The notes: a model not told the origin generated them from the sequence alone. A stretch of DNA of 64,000 bases from Rhodothermales bacterium (GCA_028278205.1 JANQES010000043.1:108979-172978); one strand, 5' to 3'; shown: positions 43,917 through 60,587, counted from the first letter of the stretch. Made by a program: numbers and translations.

Positions 43917-44062
43917 CGATTTTGGATTTTGGATTGTCTGAGACCGCACTGTCTCCGAAAAAAATGAAGGCAGAAATGGCTCGGACTGTTGCGAATTTTC
44001 GCTTAATCTATATATATCAAACACTTACAAATCCAAAATCCAAAATCCAAAATCTAAAATCG
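43917..44062. repeat. Short-word inverted array (GATTTTGGATT word) after pepT
   Basis: The left arm, GCGATTTTGGATTTTGGATT, starts 3 bp after the pepT TGA; the right arm 44028-44062 has four inverted copies. The loop of about 90 nt is A/T-rich with no gene. Confidence 0.82.
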
Positions 44063-44159
44063 TAACATCCGCTGTTGCTGTTTGCAATTAAGCCGCCGTG
44101 GAGATTGGCCGAAACCTATATCGACCCTACCATCTGGCAGCTACCAGGCATGCAGACTC

Positions 44160-44501
44160 ATGAGCGTCGTTCTCGAACCACACAAGGACCAGGCCTCTAT
44201 CATCGTGCACGTGGGCAAGTCGTTGGATTTCTCTAACGCCTCCGACTTCAAAACCGCGTGCTTCGATCGGCTCCACCTGGGCGCCCGGTCGTTCATCATC
44301 GACTTTTCCGAAACGGGCATTCTAGACTCGACCGGCCTCGGCGCGATCTTCGCCCTCTACCGCGAGGCTGCGCGGCACGACGGAAAAGTGGTCTTCGCTT
44401 CGCTGACCTCTCCCGTTCGGATGGTCATTCAGGTCTCCCGGATCCATCGTATCTTCCCAAGTTACGCCTCCGTCGAGGCAGCCTGCGCCGCCGTGTGCTA
44501 A
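44160..44501 (+). CDS. STAS-domain protein (anti-anti-sigma factor type)
   Basis: A 113-residue single STAS domain: SIIVHVGKSLDFSNASDFKT at the start, then SFIIDFSETGILDSTGLGAI, in which the Ser of LDSTGLG is the position phosphorylated in SpoIIAA-like antagonists, and VFASLTSPVRMVIQVSRIHR. Such proteins bind anti-sigma or switch kinases; no kinase or phosphatase partner is adjacent. ATG 44160 is preferred over 44082 as it gives the usual short N-terminus. The TAA stop joins a TIR element. Confidence 0.85.
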   Translation: MSVVLEPHKDQASIIVHVGKSLDFSNASDFKTACFDRLHLGARSFIIDFSETGILDSTGLGAIFALYREAARHDGKVVFASLTSPVRMVIQVSRIHRIFPSYASVEAACAAVC

Positions 44502-44584
44502 TGAATTTTGACTGTCAAATTCGGTAGGGCTTGAGCCAGACCACTATGCACCGTCTTTATCCGCTTTGGCGTGTCAAAATTCAT
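44501..44584. repeat. Full ATGAATTTTGAC element, copy D
   Basis: Arms 44501-44512 and 44573-44584 around a 60-nt interior. The first base is the last base of the STAS stop TAA. The interior aligns in reverse with the copy at 7183 (TTCGGT, GGCTTG and TGGCGT blocks). Confidence 0.88.
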
Positions 44585-44587
44585 AAG

Positions 44588-44612
44588 GTTCGGATTTTGG
44601 ATTAATCCAAAA
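44588..44612. repeat. Minimal GATTTTGGATT palindrome
   Basis: GGATTTTGGATT is followed directly by AATCCAAAATC. It is the arms-only form of the GATTTTGGATT arrays, as 621-647 is the arms-only form of the TIR element. Confidence 0.75.
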
Positions 44613-44660
44613 TCACCCAGCGTGTGGTTATCTTTACATTGGATCTAACCACACCACGGC

Positions 44661-44882
44661 ATGAGCGCATCTGAACCCCATCCTCGTCGTCCCGGCCTCC
44701 GTCCGATGAGCCGCCGGGCCTCTCGTCTTTTTGTCATCGGCTTGTTGCTGCTGGTGGTGGCTATTGTTATTGCCGGCTCTCTGTTTCTGGTGAATTCGGC
44801 AGAGGAAGCCCGGCAACGCACCGATCAACCGACCAGCGCCCCAACACCGGAGGCCACCCCCGCCGACTCGGTTTCGGGTTGA
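44661..44882 (+). CDS. Small single-pass membrane protein
   Basis: A 73-residue protein with a basic N-terminus (PRRPGLRPMSRRASR), one strong membrane helix (LFVIGLLLLVVAIVIAGSLF, about residues 23-42) and a Pro/Thr/Ala-rich outside tail (QPTSAPTPEATPADSVSG). The family is unknown; this is a common type of small envelope protein. The TGA stop is followed at once by array sequence (TTGCGGATTG, then TTTGCAATTTGCC). Confidence 0.6.
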   Translation: MSASEPHPRRPGLRPMSRRASRLFVIGLLLLVVAIVIAGSLFLVNSAEEARQRTDQPTSAPTPEATPADSVSG

Positions 44883-44885
44883 GCT

Positions 44886-45000
44886 TTGGATAACCAATTG
44901 CGGATTGAATGGGCATTTCTCCTCCTCCATTTGCAATTTGCCATTTGCCGTTTTCTATCTGACATCCGCTATCGGCCATCGGCTATCCGACATCAGCCGT
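44886..45000. repeat. Short-word arrays (TTTGCAATTTGCC and GGCCATCGGCTATC words)
   Basis: CATTTGCAATTTGCCATTTG at 44928-44947 is followed by CATCCGCTATCGGCCATCGG, then CTATCCGACATCAGCCGTCG near 44966-45000. These are direct repeats of two different short words. It starts 3 bp after a stop codon. Confidence 0.6.
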
Positions 45001-45076
45001 CGGTAATCTTCCCAAATTCCCATCCAAAATCATTATACTTATCTCGATTTCAAACAGGCCCGACTCCTCTCCTTCC

Positions 45077-47410
45077 ATGCGCTCATCCCTGCTGCCTGCC
45101 CTCGTGCTCACCGCGTCTATGACTGCCCTGCCCGGCTGCGCGCCGTCGTCTGAAGAAACGCCGGCTGCCTGGCAGGAGCGGCTCGACGCCTTCATTCAGT
45201 ATCAGTTAGAAACCAAAGGGCTGCCCACGCTCTCGATTGCCGTGGTGGACGACCAGGACCTCGCCTGGGCCAACGGCTACGGCCTCGCCGATCCCGACGG
45301 CAACGTACCTGCCACCGCCGAGACCGTCTACCGTGTCGCTTCGGTCTCGAAGCTTTTCACCGCCCTCGCCGTGATGCAACACGTCGAACAGGGAGACCTC
45401 GACCTCGACGCGCCCATCACGACCTACCTGCCCGATTTTCAGCCGGACAACCCGTTCGAGACGCCGATTACGCTGCGGCAGCTTCACAGCCATCGTTCCG
45501 GGCTGGTGCGCGAGCCGCCCGTGGGTCATTATTTCGATCCGACGGAGCCGTCGCTGGCAGCCATGGTGGCGAGCTTGAACGAGACGATGCTCATCTACCC
45601 GCCGGAGACGCGCACGAAGTATTCGAACGCCGCTGTGAGCGTGGCCGGCTACGCTCTCGAACGCGCTCGGGGCGAGCCCTACGCCGATCACATTCAGCGA
45701 TCGTTGATCGATCCGCTCGGCCTGGAGAAGACCAGTTTCCTCCCTCGCGACGACCTCCGGCGCGACCTCGGCATCGGCTATATGTGGCGCTACGACACCA
45801 ACGCGTTCACCGAAGCGCCCGTCTTTGAACTGGGCATTGGCCCGGCGGCCAACCTCTACACCACCGTCAGCGACCTGGGCCGGTTCATCAGCGCGCTTTT
45901 TGCCATCAAAGACGGCACCCTGACAGGCATCCTACGGCCTGAATCCCTGGAAGAGATGTGGACTGTGCAGTTTGCGCCACCGGAAACGAAAGCCGGCTTC
46001 GGCCTCGGCTTTTATGTGGCCGATTTCCAGGGCCACCGGCGCGTGCAACACAGCGGGGTGATGTACGGCTATGCCACGCGGGTCTTTGCCCTGCCTGACC
46101 GCAAACTAGGCGTGGCCATCGTGGCAAACGTCGATGCCGTCAATCCGGTGGTGGATGAAATTGGAAACTACGCGCTCGCGCTGATGCTGGCCGAACAAGA
46201 CGGCCAATCGCTGCCCGGCTTCGTCCGGACGCAACCCATCGACCCTGAACTGGCGCGGGCGCTCGACGGGCGGTACGTGGGGCCGGAGGTGATCGACCTC
46301 GTCGAACGCGACGGGCGGCTGTTTCTGGAAAAAGGCCCGGAACGCTTTAACCTCCGCACCCTCGGCGATACACTCGTCACCGACAGCCGGCTCGGCATCG
46401 GCTTCAAACTCTTTCCGGGCGAGGACGCCGTGCTCTCTGCCAGCGACCGCTACGAGCGGCAACCCCGGACGCGCCCGGAGCCTGTCAAGGAGGCCTGGCG
46501 AGGGCTCATCGGTGAGTACGGCTGGGATCACAACACGCTCTACATTCTCGAACGCGGCGGACAACTCTACGCCCTCATCGAGTGGTTTTTCCGATATCCC
46601 TTACGCGAGGTTAGTGAAAATGTCTTCGCCTTCCCCGGCGACGGCCTCTACATGGACGAGACGCTGACGTTCACCCGCGACGCAACGGGCCGGGCCACGC
46701 AGGCGAGTCTCGTGGGCGTGGTCTTCGAACGCCGCGCCGTGGCGCCCGACGAAGGCAACATCTTTCGCATCGTCCCCGAACGCCCCATCGACGACCTCCG
46801 CGCCGCCGCCGAAGCCGCCTCGCCACCCGACGAAGACGGCGACTTCCGCGAATCCGACCTCGTCGAACTCGTCTCGCTCGACCCGACGATCAAGCTCGAC
46901 GTGCGCTACGCCTCGACGAATAATTTCATGGGCGAGGCGTTCTACGAGCAGCCGCGCGCCTTCCTCCAGCGTCCCGCCGCCGAAACCCTCGTCGCGGCGC
47001 ATCAGGATCTCAAGGAGCACGGCCTCGGCCTCGTCGTCTACGACGGCTACCGGCCCTGGCAGGTCACCAAAATGTTTTACGACGCCACGCCCGACTCGCT
47101 CAAGATTTTCGTGGCCGATCCGGCGCAAGGCTCCCGCCACAACCGGGGCTGCGCCGTCGATCTCGGCCTGTTCGATCTGGCAACGGGCGAGATCGTCGAG
47201 ATGGTCAGCGGCTACGATGAATTTACCCCCCGCGCCTTCCCCGACTACCCCGGCGGCACCGCCCTGGCCCGCTACCACCGCGAACTGCTCCGCGACGCCA
47301 TGGAAGCCCACGGCTTCACGGTCTACGAAGCCGAATGGTGGCACTTCGATTACAAAGATTGGCGGGCGTATCCGATTATGAATGTGGCGTTTGAGGAGCT
47401 CTCGCCATGA
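45077..47410 (+). CDS. Serine hydrolase (class C beta-lactamase type) fused to VanX-like D-Ala-D-Ala dipeptidase
   Basis: A 777-residue predicted lipoprotein (VLTASMTALPGC, Cys21). Residues 30-370 are a serine beta-lactamase/PBP4*-like domain: SxxK at Ser89-Lys92 (SVSKLF), YxN at 182-184 (YSN) and the HSGVMYG segment in place of KTG. Residues 380-580 form a beta-rich linker as in such hydrolases. The last 190 residues are an M15D dipeptidase: DGYRPWQ, SRHNRGCAVDLG with zinc His688 and Asp694, and EWWHFDY with Glu753 and His756. VanX-type enzymes cut D-Ala-D-Ala; the fusion suggests joint processing of muropeptides or D-amino acid peptides outside the cytoplasm. All key residues of both domains are present. 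Confidence 0.9.
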   Translation: MRSSLLPALVLTASMTALPGCAPSSEETPAAWQERLDAFIQYQLETKGLPTLSIAVVDDQDLAWANGYGLADPDGNVPATAETVYRVASVSKLFTALAVMQHVEQGDLDLDAPITTYLPDFQPDNPFETPITLRQLHSHRSGLVREPPVGHYFDPTEPSLAAMVASLNETMLIYPPETRTKYSNAAVSVAGYALERARGEPYADHIQRSLIDPLGLEKTSFLPRDDLRRDLGIGYMWRYDTNAFTEAPVFELGIGPAANLYTTVSDLGRFISALFAIKDGTLTGILRPESLEEMWTVQFAPPETKAGFGLGFYVADFQGHRRVQHSGVMYGYATRVFALPDRKLGVAIVANVDAVNPVVDEIGNYALALMLAEQDGQSLPGFVRTQPIDPELARALDGRYVGPEVIDLVERDGRLFLEKGPERFNLRTLGDTLVTDSRLGIGFKLFPGEDAVLSASDRYERQPRTRPEPVKEAWRGLIGEYGWDHNTLYILERGGQLYALIEWFFRYPLREVSENVFAFPGDGLYMDETLTFTRDATGRATQASLVGVVFERRAVAPDEGNIFRIVPERPIDDLRAAAEAASPPDEDGDFRESDLVELVSLDPTIKLDVRYASTNNFMGEAFYEQPRAFLQRPAAETLVAAHQDLKEHGLGLVVYDGYRPWQVTKMFYDATPDSLKIFVADPAQGSRHNRGCAVDLGLFDLATGEIVEMVSGYDEFTPRAFPDYPGGTALARYHRELLRDAMEAHGFTVYEAEWWHFDYKDWRAYPIMNVAFEELSP

Positions 47411-47703
47411 GTTTATTTGAGTCACCCTGTCTACAAACTCACTTCGAAAAATACAATTAAGAAAAGGACTATTTACTTTGGTCTTAATAGATCGTTAGAT
47501 TAGAGTGTTTTTATCGAGTTTGTTCAACCTCTCGTACATCACCAAATCGATAAAAACGTGGTTGTACGCCAAAGTTCAACGGACCGCTCGTAGACACAAA
47601 ACAGGCGAGCAGACCGGGCAGTTCTCGCTCTGAAAAAGCCTATTAAATAGACCTGACAGGAACGCACGAGGTAGGTTAAATTTAGATAAGCCGGGAGTGA
47701 ACC
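47411..47703. other. A/T-rich spacer before the three-gene membrane cluster
   Basis: About 290 bp clearly A/T-richer than the preceding gene. GTTTTTATCGA near 47508 and its inverse at about 47548-47559 form an 11-bp inverted repeat with a 28-nt loop. GGGAG near 47691 is the SD of the next gene. The composition change marks the left edge of a possible transferred segment. Confidence 0.5.
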
Positions 47704-48276
47704 ATGGAGACGAATGAAGATCCGAGCCCAACCCAGAAGAAGACAGACCTCAGCGAAATTAAAGAGGCTGTTGAGGCGATTGCATACCCGCCAAGGAGCA
47801 CTTTTTGGCAGACGCTGGAGAGAGGAGCTAAAAAAGAATTTCGGGGAATCCCGTTGAGCTTGTTGTTGGGTATTCCGGCTTTTTTCTCTGTCCTTATTCC
47901 ATCACTTTTCAAAAGCATCGGTCAAATCTCCAGCTTCTTTGGTTACAGTGATGAGGTCGCTCCAACCTGGTTGTACGTTATCTTCGAAACCTTTCTCCTC
48001 GTTTATTTCCTGTTTCCGCTGCTATACTTGTTCTTCCGAGCAGCGAGTGTCGAGCCGTTTTGGCAAGTCCTCTTTTACGTCGGCTTGCCCCTGGGTTGTG
48101 CATGCCTCCTCGCGTTGCCGATATATCCGATAGGATCCTTCATTTTAATCATCCTCCTCCTTCTCATCGCAACAGGTTTCTTGCTATTATTTTGCGTCGA
48201 AGATGATCGAAAACCTGAGTCCCGGAAAAGACCGTTAGGGTACACAGGCCAGCCCTTTCAAGGTGTGCATGTGTAG
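47704..48276 (+). CDS. Hypothetical four-helix membrane protein
   Basis: A 190-residue inner-membrane protein with a hydrophilic N-terminus (METNEDPSPTQKKTDLSEIK), then hydrophobic segments (IPLSLLLGIPAFFSVLIPSL, LYVIFETFLLVYFLFPLLYL, VLFYVGLPLGCACLLALPIY, SFILIILLLLIATGFLLLFC). No catalytic motif or family is seen. GGGAG upstream fixes the start. It is the first of three A/T-rich genes on one strand. Its last codons (GYTGQPFQGVHV) form one arm of an inverted repeat whose other arm is at the start of the next gene. Confidence 0.7.
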   Translation: METNEDPSPTQKKTDLSEIKEAVEAIAYPPRSTFWQTLERGAKKEFRGIPLSLLLGIPAFFSVLIPSLFKSIGQISSFFGYSDEVAPTWLYVIFETFLLVYFLFPLLYLFFRAASVEPFWQVLFYVGLPLGCACLLALPIYPIGSFILIILLLLIATGFLLLFCVEDDRKPESRKRPLGYTGQPFQGVHV

Positions 48277-48460
48277 TGCATGTTCAAACCCCTATTTCGG
48301 AGCTATTGATGGATGCTAAAGCATCGTCACAGGGTATCGTTCATCAAGCGGAGGGGTCAACATAAGCTCTGCTTGGAGAGCCATCCCCAAAAAGGGAGGT
48401 AGAACGTGACCTGACACATGCCTTCAACACATACACCTTGAAAGGGCTGGGTACACAGGC
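48238..48460. repeat. Inverted repeat flanking the spacer between two membrane-protein genes
   Basis: The arms lie at about 48247-48274 and 48425-48450: ACACCTTGAAAGGGCTGG on the right is matched by CCAGCCCTTTCAAGGTGT on the left, with ACACAT flanking apart from a 2-nt difference. In addition GGGTACACAGGCC is a direct repeat (48238 and 48449). The left arm is the 3' end of the first gene and the right arm the 5' part of the second. Confidence 0.7.
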
Positions 48461-48469
48461 CTCATCTTC

Positions 48470-49792
48470 GTGGCCCTCGTGTTGCTATCCTTGAGCAACG
48501 GGTGGTTTCCCAAAGACTATCATCACTCCCTGACAACGAAAGAACTACTCATCCTCAGTGATACCCTGGTAAACGAAGACAATAAGCTGAGAAAAAAGTT
48601 TATAAACGAATTACTGGAGAAGGAGCAGAAGCAGGCTGACGGCTTTCGCATTCAGCTTACGGACCAGAAGAACCCGTTTCGCTTCTACGATAAACGGTTG
48701 GATTCCCTTAAGCAGCTCATTCTCAAGACCAAGAATTACGAATCGTTTTTGGCTGATGAATTGAAACGCATCGATCCCGATAGACAAGATTCGAAAAATC
48801 TAGAGGAGATCCGTAATACGTTGCTGGCGAATGACCGTTTGTTCCAAGACACTCTCAGCACACATATAGCCAGTGTTGCAGCTTCGGAGAGTGAGGAGCG
48901 CGTTTTTTCAACCGATCTCTTTCACCGGGTCGACTGGGCCTCCGCTTCGTACGATTCTACAGTGAGTGACCTTCTTGCAGCACACGCCCTGCCGAGATCA
49001 ACCAGCGATAGGGATGATCGTATCCAAGAGTTTGAACAAGAGCTCGAACGAAAAATAGAAATTCTGGAAGATTGGCAGCCTAAACGGGACTTGATTGTTT
49101 CTGCTTACGAAGAACAACAAAGCCATTACATTGGGCAGCTTGGCGTCGAGTTGGAACTACTGGATACCATCAATAAAGAACAGCGGACCTTTGCCCGAAA
49201 AAGGCTAAAAGAGCTTTACACCAATGTTCGGGCCAAGGGGCTTTTACTCTTCAGCTTTGCATGGATTCTCTCACTTGTCGGATACATCATTGCCATGAGA
49301 AACGACGAAAAACAAGATTCCAATGGCGTAGGGCGAGATTCCTACGTACTCGGTCTTGCTTTGATGACTATCCTCATCATCCCACTCATGCAACCTATCG
49401 ATGAGAACAAAATCGACCTGAACCGTCCCTTCGATGCCTTCACTCTCTCTAACTGGTATCTCCCTAATTTCCTTGCTGGCGCATTCACGGATGATCGCTC
49501 CCCGCCCGCTACGCTTCCACCACGTCCCACCACTGTAACCTATCGGGTAGATACCAAGGCGCTGGTAGACTCGCTGGCAAAGCGCGATTCGAGTCTTGAA
49601 CAACGGATTACGTCACTAGAAACAGCCATCTCCGGCCTTGAAACCAACCCCAAAAAAATAACAACCATCGATAGCCTCATTAAGATACTTGATACCAGGA
49701 GTTCTAATCAGCCGACCCGAACAGATATCCAAACGGCCATAAATGACTTGATAAGAAGGGAGTTAAACCGCGACACGCCGCAGAACCAGTAG
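48470..49792 (+). CDS. Hypothetical membrane protein with long coiled coils; start uncertain
   Basis: A protein of about 440 residues. An N-terminal membrane segment is cut by the GTG start used here; upstream codons give GYTGLIFVALVLLSLSNGW, a complete helix, but no start codon in frame. A helical region of 200 residues follows (KKFINELLEKEQKQADGFRI, ERKIEILEDWQPKRDLIVSA), then two membrane helices (LLLFSFAWILSLVGYIIAMR, YVLGLALMTILIIPLMQPI) and a C-terminal coiled coil (LAKRDSSLEQRITSLETAIS). A strong SD (AAAGGGAGGT, 48391-48400) and ATG 48418 lie upstream one frame off, so a 1-2 nt indel near 48430-48440 is suspected. No family is recognised. Confidence 0.65.
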   Translation: MALVLLSLSNGWFPKDYHHSLTTKELLILSDTLVNEDNKLRKKFINELLEKEQKQADGFRIQLTDQKNPFRFYDKRLDSLKQLILKTKNYESFLADELKRIDPDRQDSKNLEEIRNTLLANDRLFQDTLSTHIASVAASESEERVFSTDLFHRVDWASASYDSTVSDLLAAHALPRSTSDRDDRIQEFEQELERKIEILEDWQPKRDLIVSAYEEQQSHYIGQLGVELELLDTINKEQRTFARKRLKELYTNVRAKGLLLFSFAWILSLVGYIIAMRNDEKQDSNGVGRDSYVLGLALMTILIIPLMQPIDENKIDLNRPFDAFTLSNWYLPNFLAGAFTDDRSPPATLPPRPTTVTYRVDTKALVDSLAKRDSSLEQRITSLETAISGLETNPKKITTIDSLIKILDTRSSNQPTRTDIQTAINDLIRRELNRDTPQNQ

Positions 49793-49865
49793 GGTGGCAC
49801 CGGCGGCTCAACTAACCCCTGAATGGCGCCCCCGCTTCACCCAGCCCTGGAATGAACCAGACACC

Positions 49866-50882
49866 ATGAATAGCCAACACAAGATCCTGCACGTACTGCG
49901 GCGAATCCCCTCACCCATGCCGTCCTGGGCAAGCATCCTCATACTGATGCTTGGGATGACATTGCTCTGTCCGTCTGGTTATGCCCAAGATTCCACCGCC
50001 GTAACAGTTGAACAGAAGTTTTTGCTTTCCCACGCCTTGCTCGCTGAGCTCGATAGCCTTTACATACTTGCCTGGGAGCACCTTAGCGATGTTAAATCAC
50101 ACAACGGCCTGGGCAACGCGCTTACTTCCAAGATTGACACACTGCGCCTGATTGATATTGAACGGTACAACGATCCCGAAAAGCTTTCTCAACACCTTTC
50201 CTTGCTTCACTACAATCTGCAGAATCTCAACCACGTATTGAAACGACCACCCTCTCCTAACCTAAATAAACTCACTGGTTCAAAAAATGTCGATACCAGA
50301 CACTATGGCCAGGGCACACTTACAACGACCCGCCCCATCGCTGAAGATGCAATCGTTGGGATCTGGAATCGCGCCTTGACTCCATTCCTGGAACAAGCAA
50401 AAGCCTTGTCATACATCTCGCGGCAAATCAACGAAACCAACGGCAACATCGTACAATCGGCCCAGGCCATTTCCAAGGAATTACGCTTGCTGCAATACCA
50501 ACACCTCTATCAAAACTACCTGTCTCTGCGTGCTGAGTTAACGCGTGTTTCTCTAAGAAGGAACATCAACTTTGCGCTCAGCTTTCCCGGTTATTCGAAC
50601 AACGTCATGGGCGTTGGAATACTGTTTAGCCCCGCAAGCAGTCGTTTCATGGCCGGCTTCCACGGGCTTTATGACTTTGAGAGAGAGCGTTTCGGTACGG
50701 AGGTGGTTGCCGGTGTCATGGTTGGAGACTTTGCGTTCCTGCCCGGTATTATTTACATCGGTGCCGACGAAGACGCAGTTGCTTTTAGCGGGTCGGTTCT
50801 TTACTTGAGACGCCCGTTAACCATTGGAGCGAGCTTTTCAACCGTGCAGGGTCCCGGTTTTAAAGTCATCATCATGCCGTGA
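49866..50882 (+). CDS. Hypothetical exported protein, helical with C-terminal strands
   Basis: A 338-residue protein with a signal peptide (ILILMLGMTLLCPSGYAQ). The mature part is helical for 200 residues (KFLLSHALLAELDSLYILAW, LSLLHYNLQNLNHVLKRPPS), then turns to beta-like blocks (RRNINFALSFPGYSNNVMGV, EVVAGVMVGDFAFLPGIIYI, VAFSGSVLYLRRPLTIGASF), perhaps a small outer-membrane barrel. The family is unknown. It follows the coiled-coil gene by 73 bp with no terminator and is probably the third gene of one operon. An earlier GTG at 49794 is possible but would precede the signal peptide by 24 residues. Confidence 0.7.
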   Translation: MNSQHKILHVLRRIPSPMPSWASILILMLGMTLLCPSGYAQDSTAVTVEQKFLLSHALLAELDSLYILAWEHLSDVKSHNGLGNALTSKIDTLRLIDIERYNDPEKLSQHLSLLHYNLQNLNHVLKRPPSPNLNKLTGSKNVDTRHYGQGTLTTTRPIAEDAIVGIWNRALTPFLEQAKALSYISRQINETNGNIVQSAQAISKELRLLQYQHLYQNYLSLRAELTRVSLRRNINFALSFPGYSNNVMGVGILFSPASSRFMAGFHGLYDFERERFGTEVVAGVMVGDFAFLPGIIYIGADEDAVAFSGSVLYLRRPLTIGASFSTVQGPGFKVIIMP

Positions 50883-50888
50883 CATTAG

Positions 50889-50922
50889 AAAGCCCCGGCT
50901 GCCGCAAACAACCGGGGCTTTT
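50889..50922. terminator. Bidirectional terminator
   Basis: AAAGCCCCGG pairs with CCGGGGCTTT around a 14-nt loop, between convergent genes. It ends the three-gene cluster and the minus-strand lipoprotein gene. Confidence 0.88.
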
Positions 50923-50945
50923 GTACTGCTGAACCTGCGTGACCG

Positions 50946-51317
50946 TCAGTACCGCCAGTACCCGGCCACCCAGACCCAGCCGCCGCTGCGTTTCGACCAG
51001 TGCCCGGCCACCCACTTGCCGCCGTGGCGTGGCGGCACGGTCCAACGCCCCTTCACCCACACGTATTTGCTGCCGCGATACGACCAGTAGCCGCCCACCC
51101 ACACGTGCCGCCGCGACGGACGCCGGGGGCGCACCTCGCGCCTCGGCGACGGCGGTCGTTTTGTGACGACGACGACCTGACCCGGACCGGGTTGGTGCTT
51201 GACGACAACCACCCGTTGCGCCGGCTCGCGCACGACTACGCGCTCCGAAGTACAGCCTATCGTCGAAACGGCGACAAAGGAAAACAGCGTTGCCAGCATC
51301 ATCGTTTTGCCTTTCAT
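50946..51317 (-). CDS. YXWGXW-type repeat lipoprotein
   Basis: A 123-residue lipoprotein: MLATLFSFVAVSTIGC gives a lipobox with Cys22. The middle is basic and Pro-rich (KRPPSPRREVRPRRPSRRHV), and the C-terminal part has three aromatic repeats HVWVGGYWSYRG, YVWVKGRWTVPP, WVAGHWSKRSGGWVWVAGYW, typical of the YXWGXW family. These proteins are thought to sit in the envelope; no activity is known. GGGGGGAT just upstream fixes the start. Confidence 0.82.
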   Translation of the reverse strand: MKGKTMMLATLFSFVAVSTIGCTSERVVVREPAQRVVVVKHQPGPGQVVVVTKRPPSPRREVRPRRPSRRHVWVGGYWSYRGSKYVWVKGRWTVPPRHGGKWVAGHWSKRSGGWVWVAGYWRY

Positions 51318-51453
51318 GGCGATATCCCCCCAGGGTAAATCCCGATTGTGTTCGTGAATGTGCCCGTGCTTTGGGGATAGATACGTCGCCGAGGTCCTGC
51401 AAGATGATGCGAGACGACGCCCATTGTGTCACAAAAGATGTGCGTTTTTGTAT

Positions 51454-51480
51454 TCGAAAATCGACAAGCGATTTTCGAAA
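51454..51480. repeat. Palindrome upstream of the YXWGXW gene
   Basis: Arms TTCGAAAATCG (51454-51464) and CGATTTTCGAA (51470-51480) with a 5-nt loop. The rest of 51318-51502 holds no gene; promoter elements are not clear. Confidence 0.6.
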
Positions 51481-51502
51481 ATGAGGGACGTTTATAGTAT
51501 GC

Positions 51503-51538
51503 AAAAACCCCGGTCGCCATGACAGCAACCGGGGTTTT
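51503..51538. terminator. Terminator after rpoC
   Basis: CAAAAACCCCGGT pairs with ACCGGGGTTTTG around a short loop. On the minus strand it lies 80 bp after the rpoC stop, with the array between, and has T-runs on both sides. Confidence 0.85.
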
Positions 51539-51579
51539 GCGGATTGTTTTTAACGTTGGAGCACCGCCGGAAACATTCC

Positions 51580-51618
51580 GTCCAGCACCCTCACGTTTTA
51601 CGTTTCACGTTTCACGAT
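51580..51618. repeat. Short-word array (ACGTTTC word) touching the rpoC stop
   Basis: CACCCTCACGTTTTACGTTT then CACGTTTCACGATCTA: three to four tandem copies of a 7-8 bp word, with the rpoC stop immediately next to the last one. It is the same word family as 14056 and 15483. Confidence 0.7.
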
Positions 51619-55953
<4,335 letters not shown>

Positions 55954-55989
55954 ATGGTATCAGGGATTTAGGGTTAAAGTCCCTAGTTA

Positions 55990-56067
55990 GGGTCACTGGT
56001 CATTGGTCATTAGTCACTGGTCTCAGGGCGTCCCCCAATGACCAGTGACTAGTGACCAGTGACCCAA
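55990..56067. repeat. Short-word inverted array (GGTCACTGGTCATT word) between rpoB and rpoC
   Basis: Left: AGGGTCACTGGTCATTGGTC then ATTAGTCACTGG. Right: CCAATGACCAGTGACTAGTG then ACCAGTGACC. On the minus strand it begins directly after the rpoB stop and lies inside the rpoBC transcript. Confidence 0.85.
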
Positions 56068-59904
<3,837 letters not shown>

Positions 59905-60023
59905 AAGCGGATTCGCTGCGATTGGTGAGACGGTGCCGGCGACGTCGTGCTCCTTTTCACCGGGTGGCAAAGTGAGAAAAGGGTAGCAGGTGTATAACCC
60001 AAGCTCCTTCTCTTTGTTTCCCT

Positions 60024-60097
60024 GAAAGGGCTATAAAACCCTTTCTTTTCAAACGCCTAAAGCCGACCCCCGTTTTACTCCGGGAGACGGCTTTTTC
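60024..60097 (-). terminator. Attenuator-like hairpins between rplL and rpoB
   Basis: On the minus strand AAAAAGCCGTCTCCCGG faces CGGGGGTCGGCTTT (60058-60097), followed by few T residues, then a second small hairpin AAAGGG/CCCTTT at 60024-60044. The weak T-run and the place match the partial terminator between rplL and rpoB known in enterobacteria. Confidence 0.65.
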
Positions 60098-60206
60098 CGT
60101 CGGAGGCAGGCCGTGGCGCAGGAACCTGCTCCGTGTGTAGGAAAAGAGTAACCGGCGAGGCGGCCAGCAGCGGCTCGCCGCCTCGCCCGATAGCTCTTTC
60201 GGTGCT

Positions 60207-60587
60207 CTACTTCAACTCGACTTCGGCGCCTGCCGCTTCGAGCTTGCCTTTGATCTCTTCAGCCTCGTCTTTGGAGACGTTTTCTTTGACCTCTTTGGGC
60301 GCGCCGTCGACGAGGGCCTTGGCTTCTTTCAGACCCAGCCCGGTGATGGCCCGGACCTCTTTGATCACGGCAATTTTGTTACTGCCGAAGCCTTTGAGGA
60401 CGACGGTGAACTCGGTCTGCTCTTCGGCAGCAGCAGCGCCGTCGCCGCCCACAGCCGGACCCGCCACGGCTACCGCCGCCGCTGCCGGCTTGATGCCGTG
60501 CTCTTCTTCGAGCACCTTAGCCAACTCGCTCGCCTCCTTGATGGTCAAGTTGACGAGCTGTTCTGCAAGATCTTTGATGTCTGCCAT
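60207..60587 (-). CDS. rplL: 50S ribosomal protein L7/L12
   Basis: A 126-residue stalk protein that recruits translation factors. The N-terminal dimer helix ([20 protein letters not shown]), an Ala/Gly hinge ([20 protein letters not shown]) and the C-terminal domain ([40 protein letters not shown]) are all present in normal order and length. Confidence 0.98.
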   Translation of the reverse strand: MADIKDLAEQLVNLTIKEASELAKVLEEEHGIKPAAAAVAVAGPAVGGDGAAAAEEQTEFTVVLKGFGSNKIAVIKEVRAITGLGLKEAKALVDGAPKEVKENVSKDEAEEIKGKLEAAGAEVELK

